From Haloarcula sp. (GTDB taxonomy: Archaea > Halobacteriota > Halobacteria > Halobacteriales > Haloarculaceae): a DNA stretch of 8,992 nucleotides. Under the pieces are notes generated by a model. It saw only the letters and a program-made list of their open reading frames with translations. It did no database searches and was not told the origin of the DNA. Every line of letters starts with the position of its first letter. The first letter of the stretch is position 1. The DNA lies in NCBI GenBank assembly GCA_028275075.1, contig JAQCNK010000215.1:1-8992 (forward strand), given 5' to 3'. Made by a program: the position numbers and the translations under genes. This document shows, one piece after another, positions 1 through 5,620 of this stretch.

Positions 1-8
1 CTAGTTGC

Positions 9-2216
9 ATGAGCGGGAACGACGGCGCCAGCGTCGAACTCACTGTCGAGGGCGCCCACAAGCGCGACGCCGGGCGGGGCATCGCACGCCTTCCAGAGTC
101 CGTGCGTAGCGAACTGGGCGTGTTGAGTGGCTCACCGGTCATCATCGAGGGTGAGGAAATGACGGTGGTGAAGATGTGGCCGGGCGACGGCGACGGCTCC
201 ACCGTTCGCATCGACTCAGACACACGGGCCAACGCGGGCGTCAACATCGGCGATACGGTCCGAATCCGCGTCGGGTCGGTAACTGAAGCGGGAGAGATCA
301 GCATCCAGCCGTTACAACCCTTGCCAGGCACGGACGAGTACGCCCACACGGTGCGGACGCGGCTGGTCGACCAGATGGTCCAAGCCGGTGAGCGGACCCA
401 CATTGACGGGCTCGGCGCGTTCGTCGTGCGAGAGACCGACCCAGACGGTGCGGTCAGGGTTACATCCCAGACGGACGTGACAGTGTTGCCGACGAACAAG
501 GAAGCAGGTGACGACAGCGGTTCGGGACGGTCGGGTGACACCGCAACGTCCACGTCAGCGCCGGCCGAGACGGCGACAGGCGTCAGCTACGAGGACATAG
601 GCGGGCTGGACGAGGAACTCGATAGAATTCGCGAGATGATAGAGATGCCGCTGGCCGAGCCAGAGCGGTTCCGCGAACTCGGTATCGACCCACCCAGCGG
701 CGTCCTCTTGCACGGCCCACCAGGTACCGGCAAGACGCTGATCGCCAAGGCCGTCGCTAACGAGGTCGACGCCTATTTCGACACGATCTCCGGGCCGGAA
801 ATCGTCTCGAAATATAAAGGCGAGAGCGAGGAGCGGCTGCGAGAGGCCTTTGAGCGCGCCGAGGAGAATTCGCCCGCGATACTGTTTATCGACGAGATCG
901 ACTCCATCGCGGGCTCGCGCGGCGAGGACGCCGACATGGAGAACCGCGTCGTCGCTCAGTTGTTGACACTGATGGACGGGCTAGAGAACCGCGGTCGGGT
1001 GGTCGTTATCGGCGCGACGAACCGCGTCGACGCTGTCGACGAGGCCTTGCGCCGCGGCGGCCGCTTCGACAGGGAAATCGAGATCGGCGTGCCCGGCGAG
1101 GGTGGACGCCGCGAGATACTGGATGTCCACACCCGTGAGATGCCGCTGGCCGACGACATTGATTTGGACCGTATCGCGGCCCAGACCCACGGGTTCGTCG
1201 GTGCGGACCTTGCCTCCCTGACCACGGAGGCAGCGATGTCGTCGCTGCGGGCAAATAGCCAGCGCGAACACAGTGAGGGTTCCGAACGGTCGGGCGGGGA
1301 CCGCTCACGGGAGGACGACGCAAACGAACTCGACGAGGCAGAGAGCGAGGGGCCGGCCGTGACACAGACGGATTTCGACGCAGCATTGGCGGTGGTTGAG
1401 CCCAGCGCGATGCGTGAGTATGTCGCCGAGTCGCCCGCGGTTTCCTTCGACGATGTCGGCGGACTGGAGGATGTCAAGCAGACGCTCACGGAGGCCATCG
1501 AGTGGCCGCTGGCCTACGGCGACCTGTTCGATGTGACGAACACCGACCCACCTAGCGGTATCCTCCTCTATGGACCGCCCGGAACGGGCAAAACGCTGCT
1601 CGCTCGCGCGGTCGCGGGCGAGAGCGATGTGAACTTCATCCACGTGGCCGGCCCTGAGATAATGGACCGCTACGTCGGTGAGAGCGAGGAAGCGGTTCGG
1701 GAACTGTTCGAGCGGGCCCGCCAGACAGCGCCCAGCATCATCTTCGTAGACGAGATCGACGCTATCGCTAGCCACCGCGGTCAGGGCAACGAGGTGACCG
1801 AACGAGTCGTCTCACAACTGCTCGCCGAACTCGATGGCATCACCGAGAACCCGAATCTGGTCGTGCTGGCGGCGACCAACCGGCGAGAGATGATCGACGA
1901 CGCCCTGCTGCGGCCGGGCCGCCTCGAACAGCACATTGCGGTACCCGAGCCAGACACTGCGGCCAGGGCAGCGGTCCTCTCTGTTCATACTCGGGGCAAG
2001 CCACTGGCTGATGACGTCTCTGTCGAGGAGCTCGCAGCGGAACTCGACGGGTACTCGGGGGCCGAGATCGAGGCTGTGGTCCGTGAAGCGTCGCTGCTCG
2101 CCATTCGCGAGACGGCCGACGCTCTCGGTCCGGCCGAAGCCAGCGAGCAGGCCGACGAAATACAGATCACTGGTGACCATTTCCACAGAGCGATAGACCG
2201 GGCCCTCGACCGTTGA
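9..2216 (+). CDS. CDC48/VAT-type AAA ATPase (two AAA domains)
   Basis: This 735-residue protein is an archaeal CDC48/p97 homologue. Such ATPases form cytosolic hexamers that thread and unfold proteins, often for the proteasome. The N-terminal double-psi barrel plus second N subdomain occupy about residues 8-160, followed by a Ser/Thr-rich linker (about 163-190). D1 has Walker A GPPGTGKT at 236-243, Walker B ending D295-E296, sensor N338, arginine fingers R349 and R352, and a pore-loop aromatic at Y269. D2 has Walker A at 522-529, D581-E582, N624, R635 and R638, and Y555. Both rings therefore look catalytically intact. Between D1 and D2, residues 418-450 form a hydrophilic Ser/Glu/Asp/Arg stretch. 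The C-terminus (RALDR) has no proteasome-docking HbYX ending. Haloarchaea carry several CDC48 paralogues, so a numbered symbol is not justified. The ATG is only 8 nt from the window edge, so its promoter is not visible. Length matches the family (about 740). Confidence 0.97.
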   Translation: MSGNDGASVELTVEGAHKRDAGRGIARLPESVRSELGVLSGSPVIIEGEEMTVVKMWPGDGDGSTVRIDSDTRANAGVNIGDTVRIRVGSVTEAGEISIQPLQPLPGTDEYAHTVRTRLVDQMVQAGERTHIDGLGAFVVRETDPDGAVRVTSQTDVTVLPTNKEAGDDSGSGRSGDTATSTSAPAETATGVSYEDIGGLDEELDRIREMIEMPLAEPERFRELGIDPPSGVLLHGPPGTGKTLIAKAVANEVDAYFDTISGPEIVSKYKGESEERLREAFERAEENSPAILFIDEIDSIAGSRGEDADMENRVVAQLLTLMDGLENRGRVVVIGATNRVDAVDEALRRGGRFDREIEIGVPGEGGRREILDVHTREMPLADDIDLDRIAAQTHGFVGADLASLTTEAAMSSLRANSQREHSEGSERSGGDRSREDDANELDEAESEGPAVTQTDFDAALAVVEPSAMREYVAESPAVSFDDVGGLEDVKQTLTEAIEWPLAYGDLFDVTNTDPPSGILLYGPPGTGKTLLARAVAGESDVNFIHVAGPEIMDRYVGESEEAVRELFERARQTAPSIIFVDEIDAIASHRGQGNEVTERVVSQLLAELDGITENPNLVVLAATNRREMIDDALLRPGRLEQHIAVPEPDTAARAAVLSVHTRGKPLADDVSVEELAAELDGYSGAEIEAVVREASLLAIRETADALGPAEASEQADEIQITGDHFHRAIDRALDR

Positions 2217-2251
2217 GTTGCGCTCGTGGACGCTGACGTGCAGTCGGGGTG

Positions 2252-2277
2252 CATTGATACTCAATGGACTGTATCAA
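2252..2277. repeat. Two overlapping, mutually exclusive hairpins
   Basis: CATTGA (2252-2257) pairs with TCAATG (2261-2266) across a 3-nt loop. TTGATAC (2254-2260) pairs with GTATCAA (2271-2277) across a 10-nt loop. The two stems share bases, so only one can form at a time. They begin 36 nt after the cdc48 stop codon. No T-run follows, so this is not an obvious intrinsic terminator. Confidence 0.6.
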
Positions 2278-2312
2278 GCGAGTGGCCCGAACGCCACGTA
2301 CACTCCGTGAAC

Positions 2313-2336
2313 TGCCTCGGGGTCAGTCCCGAGGCA
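2313..2336. repeat. Perfect 9-bp inverted repeat, 6-nt loop
   Basis: TGCCTCGGG (2313-2321) is perfectly complementary to CCCGAGGCA (2328-2336), with GTCAGT as loop. The stem is GC-rich and stable on either strand. Read on the minus strand it is followed by GTTCAC, which recalls the subterminal right-end hairpins of IS200/IS605-type elements. That resemblance is from memory and unverified. No transposase gene lies beside it. Confidence 0.65.
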
Positions 2337-2402
2337 ATCGGCCTGTTCCGCCTGTAGACTAGTGCGCAGCGCGCTGGGTGGGCGTTTTAGAGACGGTACG
2401 TA

Positions 2403-2468
2403 ACGGCGTCGCTGGCGAGGAGTGGTGAAAGGCTGTCCGGACAGCCTTTGGCGGACGAGCGACGCCGT
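2403..2468. repeat. Nested stem-loop, 66 nt (candidate structured RNA)
   Basis: An outer 11-bp perfect stem pairs 2403-2413 with 2458-2468. It encloses an inner perfect 22-bp palindrome (2428-2438 with 2439-2449, tip CCGG). The two stems are separated by an asymmetric internal loop of 14 nt on the 5' side and 8 nt on the 3' side. Two perfect stems in register within 66 nt are unlikely by chance. The arrangement suits a structured RNA or a DNA palindrome of a mobile-element remnant. It lacks an ACA box next to the lower stem and a clear kink-turn, so I do not call it an H/ACA guide. Confidence 0.6.
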
Positions 2469-2552
2469 GTGGCCGAGCAGCGAGACGGGCTAAGTAACCG
2501 GCATCAACGTGAAAAGCGTCTTGCCGGCGATGAAGCATTGGTGTCTAAGGGT

Positions 2553-2558
2553 AAAAAA
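2553..2558 (-). terminator. Oligo-T terminator after the carbon-nitrogen hydrolase gene
   Basis: On the minus strand, six consecutive T residues begin 8 nt after the TGA stop of the hydrolase gene. Archaeal RNA polymerase terminates at such T-runs without needing a hairpin. It is probably the end of the minus-strand transcript covering 2566-4361. Confidence 0.65.
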
Positions 2559-2565
2559 GGCGCGG

Positions 2566-3372
2566 TCACCGCCGGTCGGCCAGCGCCGGAAACGCTTCAC
2601 GCACGTCGGCCACCTTCTCGGGGCTGATCTGCGCCGTGACGACTGCTGGATTGTCGTCAGAACTCGCGAGCGTCGTGCCCCAAGGGTCATAGACAGTCGA
2701 CCGGCCCAGCAGCGACGCATCCTCGAACTGTCCAACCCCGTTGGCCGCGGCGACGTACAACTGGTTCTCGACGGCACGGGCCCGTGGCAGCAGGCGCCAG
2801 TGTTCCACGCGCGGGTACGGCCACGCGCTGGGCACTAACACCAGCGTCGCGCCGTCCGCCGCCAGCTGTCGGTACAGCTCCGGGAAGCGGAGGTCATAGC
2901 ACGTCGTCACACCGACTGTAAAGCCCTCGAACTCAACGGTCGGAAGCGTCTCGCCCGGCACCAGTAGCTCTGACTCGGCCGACTCATAGCCAAAGAGGTG
3001 CTGTTTGCGATACACAGCCTTCCGTTCGCCGTTGCGGTCGATGAACACCGAGGTGTTCGCAAGGCCCTCAGTCGCGGGTACGTCGAAGCCGGCGGCCTGG
3101 CTCCGCTCCAACTCTTCGACGAAACTCCCGCCGAGTATCGCTATATCCCGTTTGGCCGCCAGCCGCTGGAGCGCGGTCACCGTCTCGCCGTCGAGTCCCT
3201 CTGCGCTACGGTGGTAGGCCTCGAAGCTGAAGTAGCCAATCGTGAACAGCTCCGGGAGAACAACGAGGTCACAGCCGTCGTCGTCGGCCCGCTCGACGGC
3301 CTCGACCGCGCGTCGGCGATTCGCCTCGACTCCGGCCGCCTCGATATGGAACTGTGCGAGCGCGAGTTTCAT
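2566..3372 (-). CDS. Carbon-nitrogen hydrolase (nitrilase superfamily, Nit2/omega-amidase-like)
   Basis: This 268-residue cytosolic enzyme belongs to the nitrilase superfamily, which hydrolyses amide C-N bonds through a Glu-Lys-Cys triad. The triad is visible: E41 in LPELF, K123 in YRKQHLF and C158 in TCYDLRFPEL. The RARAVENQLYV motif follows, as in the family. YRKQHLF and CYDLRFPE resemble the Nit2/omega-amidase branch, which deamidates alpha-ketoglutaramate-type compounds, but substrate cannot be fixed from sequence. Length is normal and the N-terminus (MKLALAQF) starts right at the first beta strand, supporting this start. Its ATG overlaps the stop of the SRPBCC gene as ATGA, which suggests translational coupling. 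A T6 run follows the stop. Confidence 0.93.
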   Translation of the reverse strand: MKLALAQFHIEAAGVEANRRRAVEAVERADDDGCDLVVLPELFTIGYFSFEAYHRSAEGLDGETVTALQRLAAKRDIAILGGSFVEELERSQAAGFDVPATEGLANTSVFIDRNGERKAVYRKQHLFGYESAESELLVPGETLPTVEFEGFTVGVTTCYDLRFPELYRQLAADGATLVLVPSAWPYPRVEHWRLLPRARAVENQLYVAAANGVGQFEDASLLGRSTVYDPWGTTLASSDDNPAVVTAQISPEKVADVREAFPALADRR

Positions 3373-3800
3373 CCTTCGTCTGTTAAGTAGTCGTTGAGCG
3401 CGCGCTCGAGGTTCTGCAACTCGCCGTCAAGATTCCGTTTAAAAAAGCGTTCGATGCCAGGCAGCTTGCCGTCGACGATGAACCGGTTCGTCACTTCCGT
3501 CCCACCGTCGTCGGTGAGTTGGAGCTCCTGTTCACCCTGGACACGCATCACTTTCGACTTGCCGAGAAAGCGGATGTATTCCGGCTCTCGGCTTTCGACA
3601 TCCTCTGTCTCGACGGCGATCGTCGTATCCACGATGGGGATCGGAAGCGAAATGTGCCACGTCGCGCGGCTGTCGTCATGGATAACCCAGTCTTTCACGA
3701 CGCTTATCGGCCGCGCTCGCTGGTCGGGGTCGCAGATAAACTCCCAGACGCGCTCGGGTGTGGCCGCCACTGTCATCGTCCGTTCGACCCTGACAGTCAT
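3369..3800 (-). CDS. SRPBCC-fold protein (polyketide cyclase/CoxG-like)
   Basis: This 143-residue protein has the START/Bet v 1-like (SRPBCC) pattern. A first beta strand (VRVERTMTV) leads to ATPERVWEFICDPDQ, then alternating beta strands in the middle, and a long C-terminal helix (about residues 110-140) that closes the hydrophobic cavity. Members bind lipids or other hydrophobic ligands; no specific ligand or enzymatic residue can be named. I chose the ATG at 3798-3800. A TTG two codons upstream (3806) is in frame but is a rare start in haloarchaea. The last codons overlap the hydrolase start by 4 nt, so the two proteins are probably made together. No convincing separate promoter lies in the 63 nt before it. 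Confidence 0.85.
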   Translation of the reverse strand: MTVRVERTMTVAATPERVWEFICDPDQRARPISVVKDWVIHDDSRATWHISLPIPIVDTTIAVETEDVESREPEYIRFLGKSKVMRVQGEQELQLTDDGGTEVTNRFIVDGKLPGIERFFKRNLDGELQNLERALNDYLTDEG

Positions 3801-3863
3801 AGCCAAACTCAGGTGTGCACCCGGATGAATCCACCGACTACGAGCCCATACCGAGGCGGTCCT

Positions 3864-4088
3864 CTAGCTCGTCGTGACACGCCACGTCGTCGACCGGGCG
3901 CGGCCCCACTTTTCGATGTCCACTTCGTCGGCTTCTTCGGCGAGACGCGGCAGTCGGGCCCCGACCTGTTTGGACGAGAGCCCGAGCTGAGAGGCGATAT
4001 TCTTCGCACGGAAGTAGCTCTCCCCGCGCGAGACGCTCTCCCGGAGGTACTCCAGAATGCGGCGGTCCTCCTCGCTGAAATTCACCAT
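3864..4088 (-). CDS. Small winged-helix protein (DUF7123-like)
   Basis: This 74-residue protein begins with an acidic helix (SEEDRRILEYLRESV). A helix-turn-helix follows at about residues 25-52, with YFRAKNIASQLGLSS as positioning helix and turn and KQVGARLPRLAEE as recognition helix. Two short strands at the end (about 55-72, with KWGRARSTTWRV) form the wing. It matches small haloarchaeal winged-helix proteins I recall under DUF7123; the family number is from memory. It is probably a DNA-binding regulator with unknown targets. It lies between the two-TM protein (45 nt upstream) and the SRPBCC gene (63 nt downstream), all on one strand, and may be co-transcribed with them. Confidence 0.85.
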   Translation of the reverse strand: MVNFSEEDRRILEYLRESVSRGESYFRAKNIASQLGLSSKQVGARLPRLAEEADEVDIEKWGRARSTTWRVTTS

Positions 4089-4111
4089 AGTAAATATACC
4101 GTCCGAGCGTT

Positions 4112-4117
4112 CTTAAC
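4112..4117 (-). promoter_or_regulatory. TATA-like element upstream of the winged-helix gene
   Basis: On the minus strand GTTAAG lies about 24-29 nt upstream of the ATG at 4088. That is the spacing expected for a leaderless haloarchaeal transcript. A second AT-rich patch (GTATATTTAC, ending 3 nt before the ATG) is too close to act as the TATA box for this start. Confidence 0.4.
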
Positions 4118-4133
4118 GGTTGCTCTTAGCACA

Positions 4134-4361
4134 TCATTCCCCGTAGACGTGAATGGCCACGAGCGCCAGTGAGGCGGCCACAATCGCGACTCCGAACGCA
4201 ATCCCGCTGTTTGCCAACAGCCCAGTGGTGTCCATCCCCTGGGCGTGGCGGATGGCGTAGTTGTAGCTACTCACAGCGGTGACGACCGCGGCGAGCAGGG
4301 CAACGACGCCGAAGAGTGCGCCAAGCCCAATTCCCATGTCAGTTGCCGACTCAGTTGTCAT
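4134..4361 (-). CDS. Small two-helix membrane protein (DUF7525-like)
   Basis: This 75-residue protein has a short polar N-terminus (MTTESATDMG) and two hydrophobic stretches. The first spans about residues 11-32 (GLGALFGVVALLAAVVTAVS), the second about 47-72. A polar loop containing RHAQGMDTT separates them, and it ends AIHVYGE. This is a two-pass membrane protein of unknown function. It resembles small haloarchaeal proteins I recall as DUF7525, a label from memory. A TATA-like CTAAGT on the minus strand, centred about 28 nt upstream of the ATG, suggests it begins the transcript that runs through the winged-helix, SRPBCC and hydrolase genes. Confidence 0.8.
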   Translation of the reverse strand: MTTESATDMGIGLGALFGVVALLAAVVTAVSSYNYAIRHAQGMDTTGLLANSGIAFGVAIVAASLALVAIHVYGE

Positions 4362-4385
4362 AGTCGTGCGTTCCGCCCTGGCGCA

Positions 4386-4391
4386 CTTAGT
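4386..4391 (-). promoter_or_regulatory. TATA-like element upstream of the two-helix membrane protein
   Basis: On the minus strand the AT-rich hexamer CTAAGT sits about 25-30 nt before the ATG at 4361, the leaderless spacing. The match to a haloarchaeal TATA box is only moderate. Confidence 0.35.
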
Positions 4392-4427
4392 TCATTCGGG
4401 CGGGCCACAGCATGTGGGACAGCGCCG

Positions 4428-4440
4428 GTCTCACTGAGAC
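4428..4440. repeat. 13-bp palindrome between the PhoU-like and two-TM genes
   Basis: GTCTCA (4428-4433) and TGAGAC (4435-4440) are perfectly complementary around one central C. It lies 42 nt after the stop of the PhoU-like gene and about 40 bp upstream of the TATA-like element of the next gene. It could be an operator or part of a 3' structure. A shorter repeat, CCACA-GCA-TGTGG, sits beside it at 4405-4417. Confidence 0.4.
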
Positions 4441-4481
4441 GGACGCGGTCCCAGTGGAACAGCTTCGGATAGACGAGCCGA

Positions 4482-5516
4482 CTACTGGATCGCCGTATGT
4501 TCGGACTCTTCGTCAAGCGCGAGGTTCGTCGCGATTTCGGCGTTCCGAACAGCGTACTCGGCGGTCTGCTGGAGGCTCACCAGCACCTCACGTACCTGCA
4601 GCAAGGCTTCGTTGTCCATCTCTGGCAGGTCGCTGAGGATGGCGTGTTCCTTGCCTTCGATACCGGCATAGGCCTGGCGCACCCGGATAGCGGTGTCGTA
4701 GTTCCTGTCGACGGCCGCCTGAACCGCGAGTTCAGTTATCTCGTTGACCTCTTCAGTGAAGTCACGGATGCGTCGCATAGTCGAGCTGTCGACCTCCAAG
4801 GAGTGATCGTTCGTCTCCAGAGCGATCTCGGCGATATCCTCGGCGTTGTCCGCCGTGAGTTCGAGATTCTTCGCGATGGAGCGGTAGCCGATAAGCGGGA
4901 AGCCGTCCCCGAGTCCCACCGCCCGCGCGAGGTTCGGGTTCTGGTAGGCGGTGAAGATGAGGCGAAGCAATAGAACGAATATCTTGTTGGCCTGTCGCTC
5001 CCGGTTCAGGGCCCGCTGGGCGAGGTCCGGGTTACCGTGGGCCAGCGCCTTGATGCCCTCGTTTCGCATCGTCGACCCGGTCGATTCGAGGCGTTCAAGC
5101 AGGTTGTCGAGCGTGAAGTCCTCCGGGTCGACGGAACATCGAATAGTGATACAGTTGGGCGTTTCCTCGATGACGCCCAGTCCCATCAGCTGTGTCTCAG
5201 CGTTGTAGACGGCGTTGATATGGGCAGATTCGAGCGTCTGATCCTCGGGGGCTTCGACGTGGATGATTCGTCGCCCGAGAACGTACTGGGCGACAATTGC
5301 CCGCTCGACGGCGTCCGCGTCGAGGTTCTCGATGTGGATGATGGCTTCTGACTCCTCTTGCTGGAAGGACTCCGGCATCACGGTCAAAGTCCCTTTCCCA
5401 CCCATCCGAAGTGAGACTTCGTCTCCTTTTTCGACATCGTGTTCGCTCGCCCACTCGGCGGGAAGCGTCATCGCCAGCGTCGACGGCCCGAGTCGTTGAA
5501 CTTTCCGCGTTTCCAT
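4482..5516 (-). CDS. PhoU-like regulator with N-terminal AbrB/SpoVT domain
   Basis: This 344-residue protein joins a swapped-hairpin AbrB/MazE/SpoVT DNA-binding domain to PhoU-type helical bundles. The AbrB part is about residues 1-48 (RKVQRLGPSTLAMTLPAEWA, then VEKGDEVSL). The PhoU bundles are about 133-235 and 245-335, with acidic helices such as TADNAEDIAE (221-230). PhoU proteins bind metal clusters and control phosphate uptake; the AbrB fusion is a common haloarchaeal architecture and suggests direct DNA binding. No pst transporter or phosphate kinase lies in the window, so a phosphate role is inferred from family only. The ATG is preceded directly by AAGGTGAT, a good match to the 16S 3' end, though closely spaced. 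A strong TATA element lies about 46-52 nt upstream, so this transcript should have a short leader of about 20 nt. Confidence 0.93.
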   Translation of the reverse strand: METRKVQRLGPSTLAMTLPAEWASEHDVEKGDEVSLRMGGKGTLTVMPESFQQEESEAIIHIENLDADAVERAIVAQYVLGRRIIHVEAPEDQTLESAHINAVYNAETQLMGLGVIEETPNCITIRCSVDPEDFTLDNLLERLESTGSTMRNEGIKALAHGNPDLAQRALNRERQANKIFVLLLRLIFTAYQNPNLARAVGLGDGFPLIGYRSIAKNLELTADNAEDIAEIALETNDHSLEVDSSTMRRIRDFTEEVNEITELAVQAAVDRNYDTAIRVRQAYAGIEGKEHAILSDLPEMDNEALLQVREVLVSLQQTAEYAVRNAEIATNLALDEESEHTAIQ

Positions 5517-5538
5517 ATCACCTTGGTTATGAGTGATA
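5516..5538 (-). promoter_or_regulatory. Hairpin over the ribosome-binding site of the PhoU-like gene
   Basis: In the minus-strand transcript, TATCAC (5538-5533) can pair with GTGATA (5521-5516) across an 11-nt loop. The 3' arm includes part of the Shine-Dalgarno sequence (AGGTGAT) and the A of the start codon. The element could hide the start from ribosomes. As DNA it is also a 6-bp dyad suited to a dimeric regulator. Confidence 0.45.
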
Positions 5539-5560
5539 CACCTTAATCTTCACTATACAG

Positions 5561-5568
5561 CATATAAT
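5561..5568 (-). promoter_or_regulatory. TATA box of the PhoU-like gene
   Basis: The minus strand reads ATTATATG here, the clearest TATA-like sequence in the window. A start site about 25 nt downstream would fall near 5538, giving a leader of roughly 20 nt that contains the ribosome-binding site. Further AT-rich patches lie at 5553-5558 (CTGTAT on the minus strand) and 5579-5585. Confidence 0.6.
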
Positions 5569-5620
5569 CTGCCGGAGGATATACAAACAGTTAGAGTAGC
5601 GCATGTATGGTCCACGACCA

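Larger units (their letters stand above)
2217..2565. other. Non-coding gap with several inverted repeats
   Basis: This 349-nt stretch separates the convergent cdc48 and carbon-nitrogen hydrolase genes. No open frame here resembles a protein; those that run in are shadows of the flanking genes. It holds overlapping hairpins at 2252-2277, a 9-bp stem at 2313-2336, a nested stem-loop at 2403-2468, and a looser repeat (CCGGCA at 2498-2503 with TGCCGG at 2522-2527). A minus-strand T-run lies at 2553-2558. It could be a transcript-end region, a small RNA locus or the remnant of a small mobile element. The sequence alone does not decide between these. Confidence 0.7.

Noticed and set aside
956..1775. 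Long minus-strand open frames opposite the CDC48 gene
   Set aside because: They are antisense to well-matched AAA motifs, have Ser/Arg-rich translations with no family features, and arise from the high GC content at third codon positions.
2403..2468. H/ACA guide RNA or SRP RNA
   Set aside because: No ANA box follows the lower stem on either strand, no clear kink-turn is seen in the upper stem, and the conserved SRP helix 8 loops and tetraloop are absent.
2217..2565. tRNA or RNase P RNA in the gap
   Set aside because: I found no T-arm GTTCRA pattern or acceptor pairing, and none of the conserved RNase P P4 sequences.
3801..3806. TTG start two codons upstream of the SRPBCC ATG
   Set aside because: TTG starts are rare in haloarchaea and the nearby ATG gives a complete domain; the difference is only two residues.
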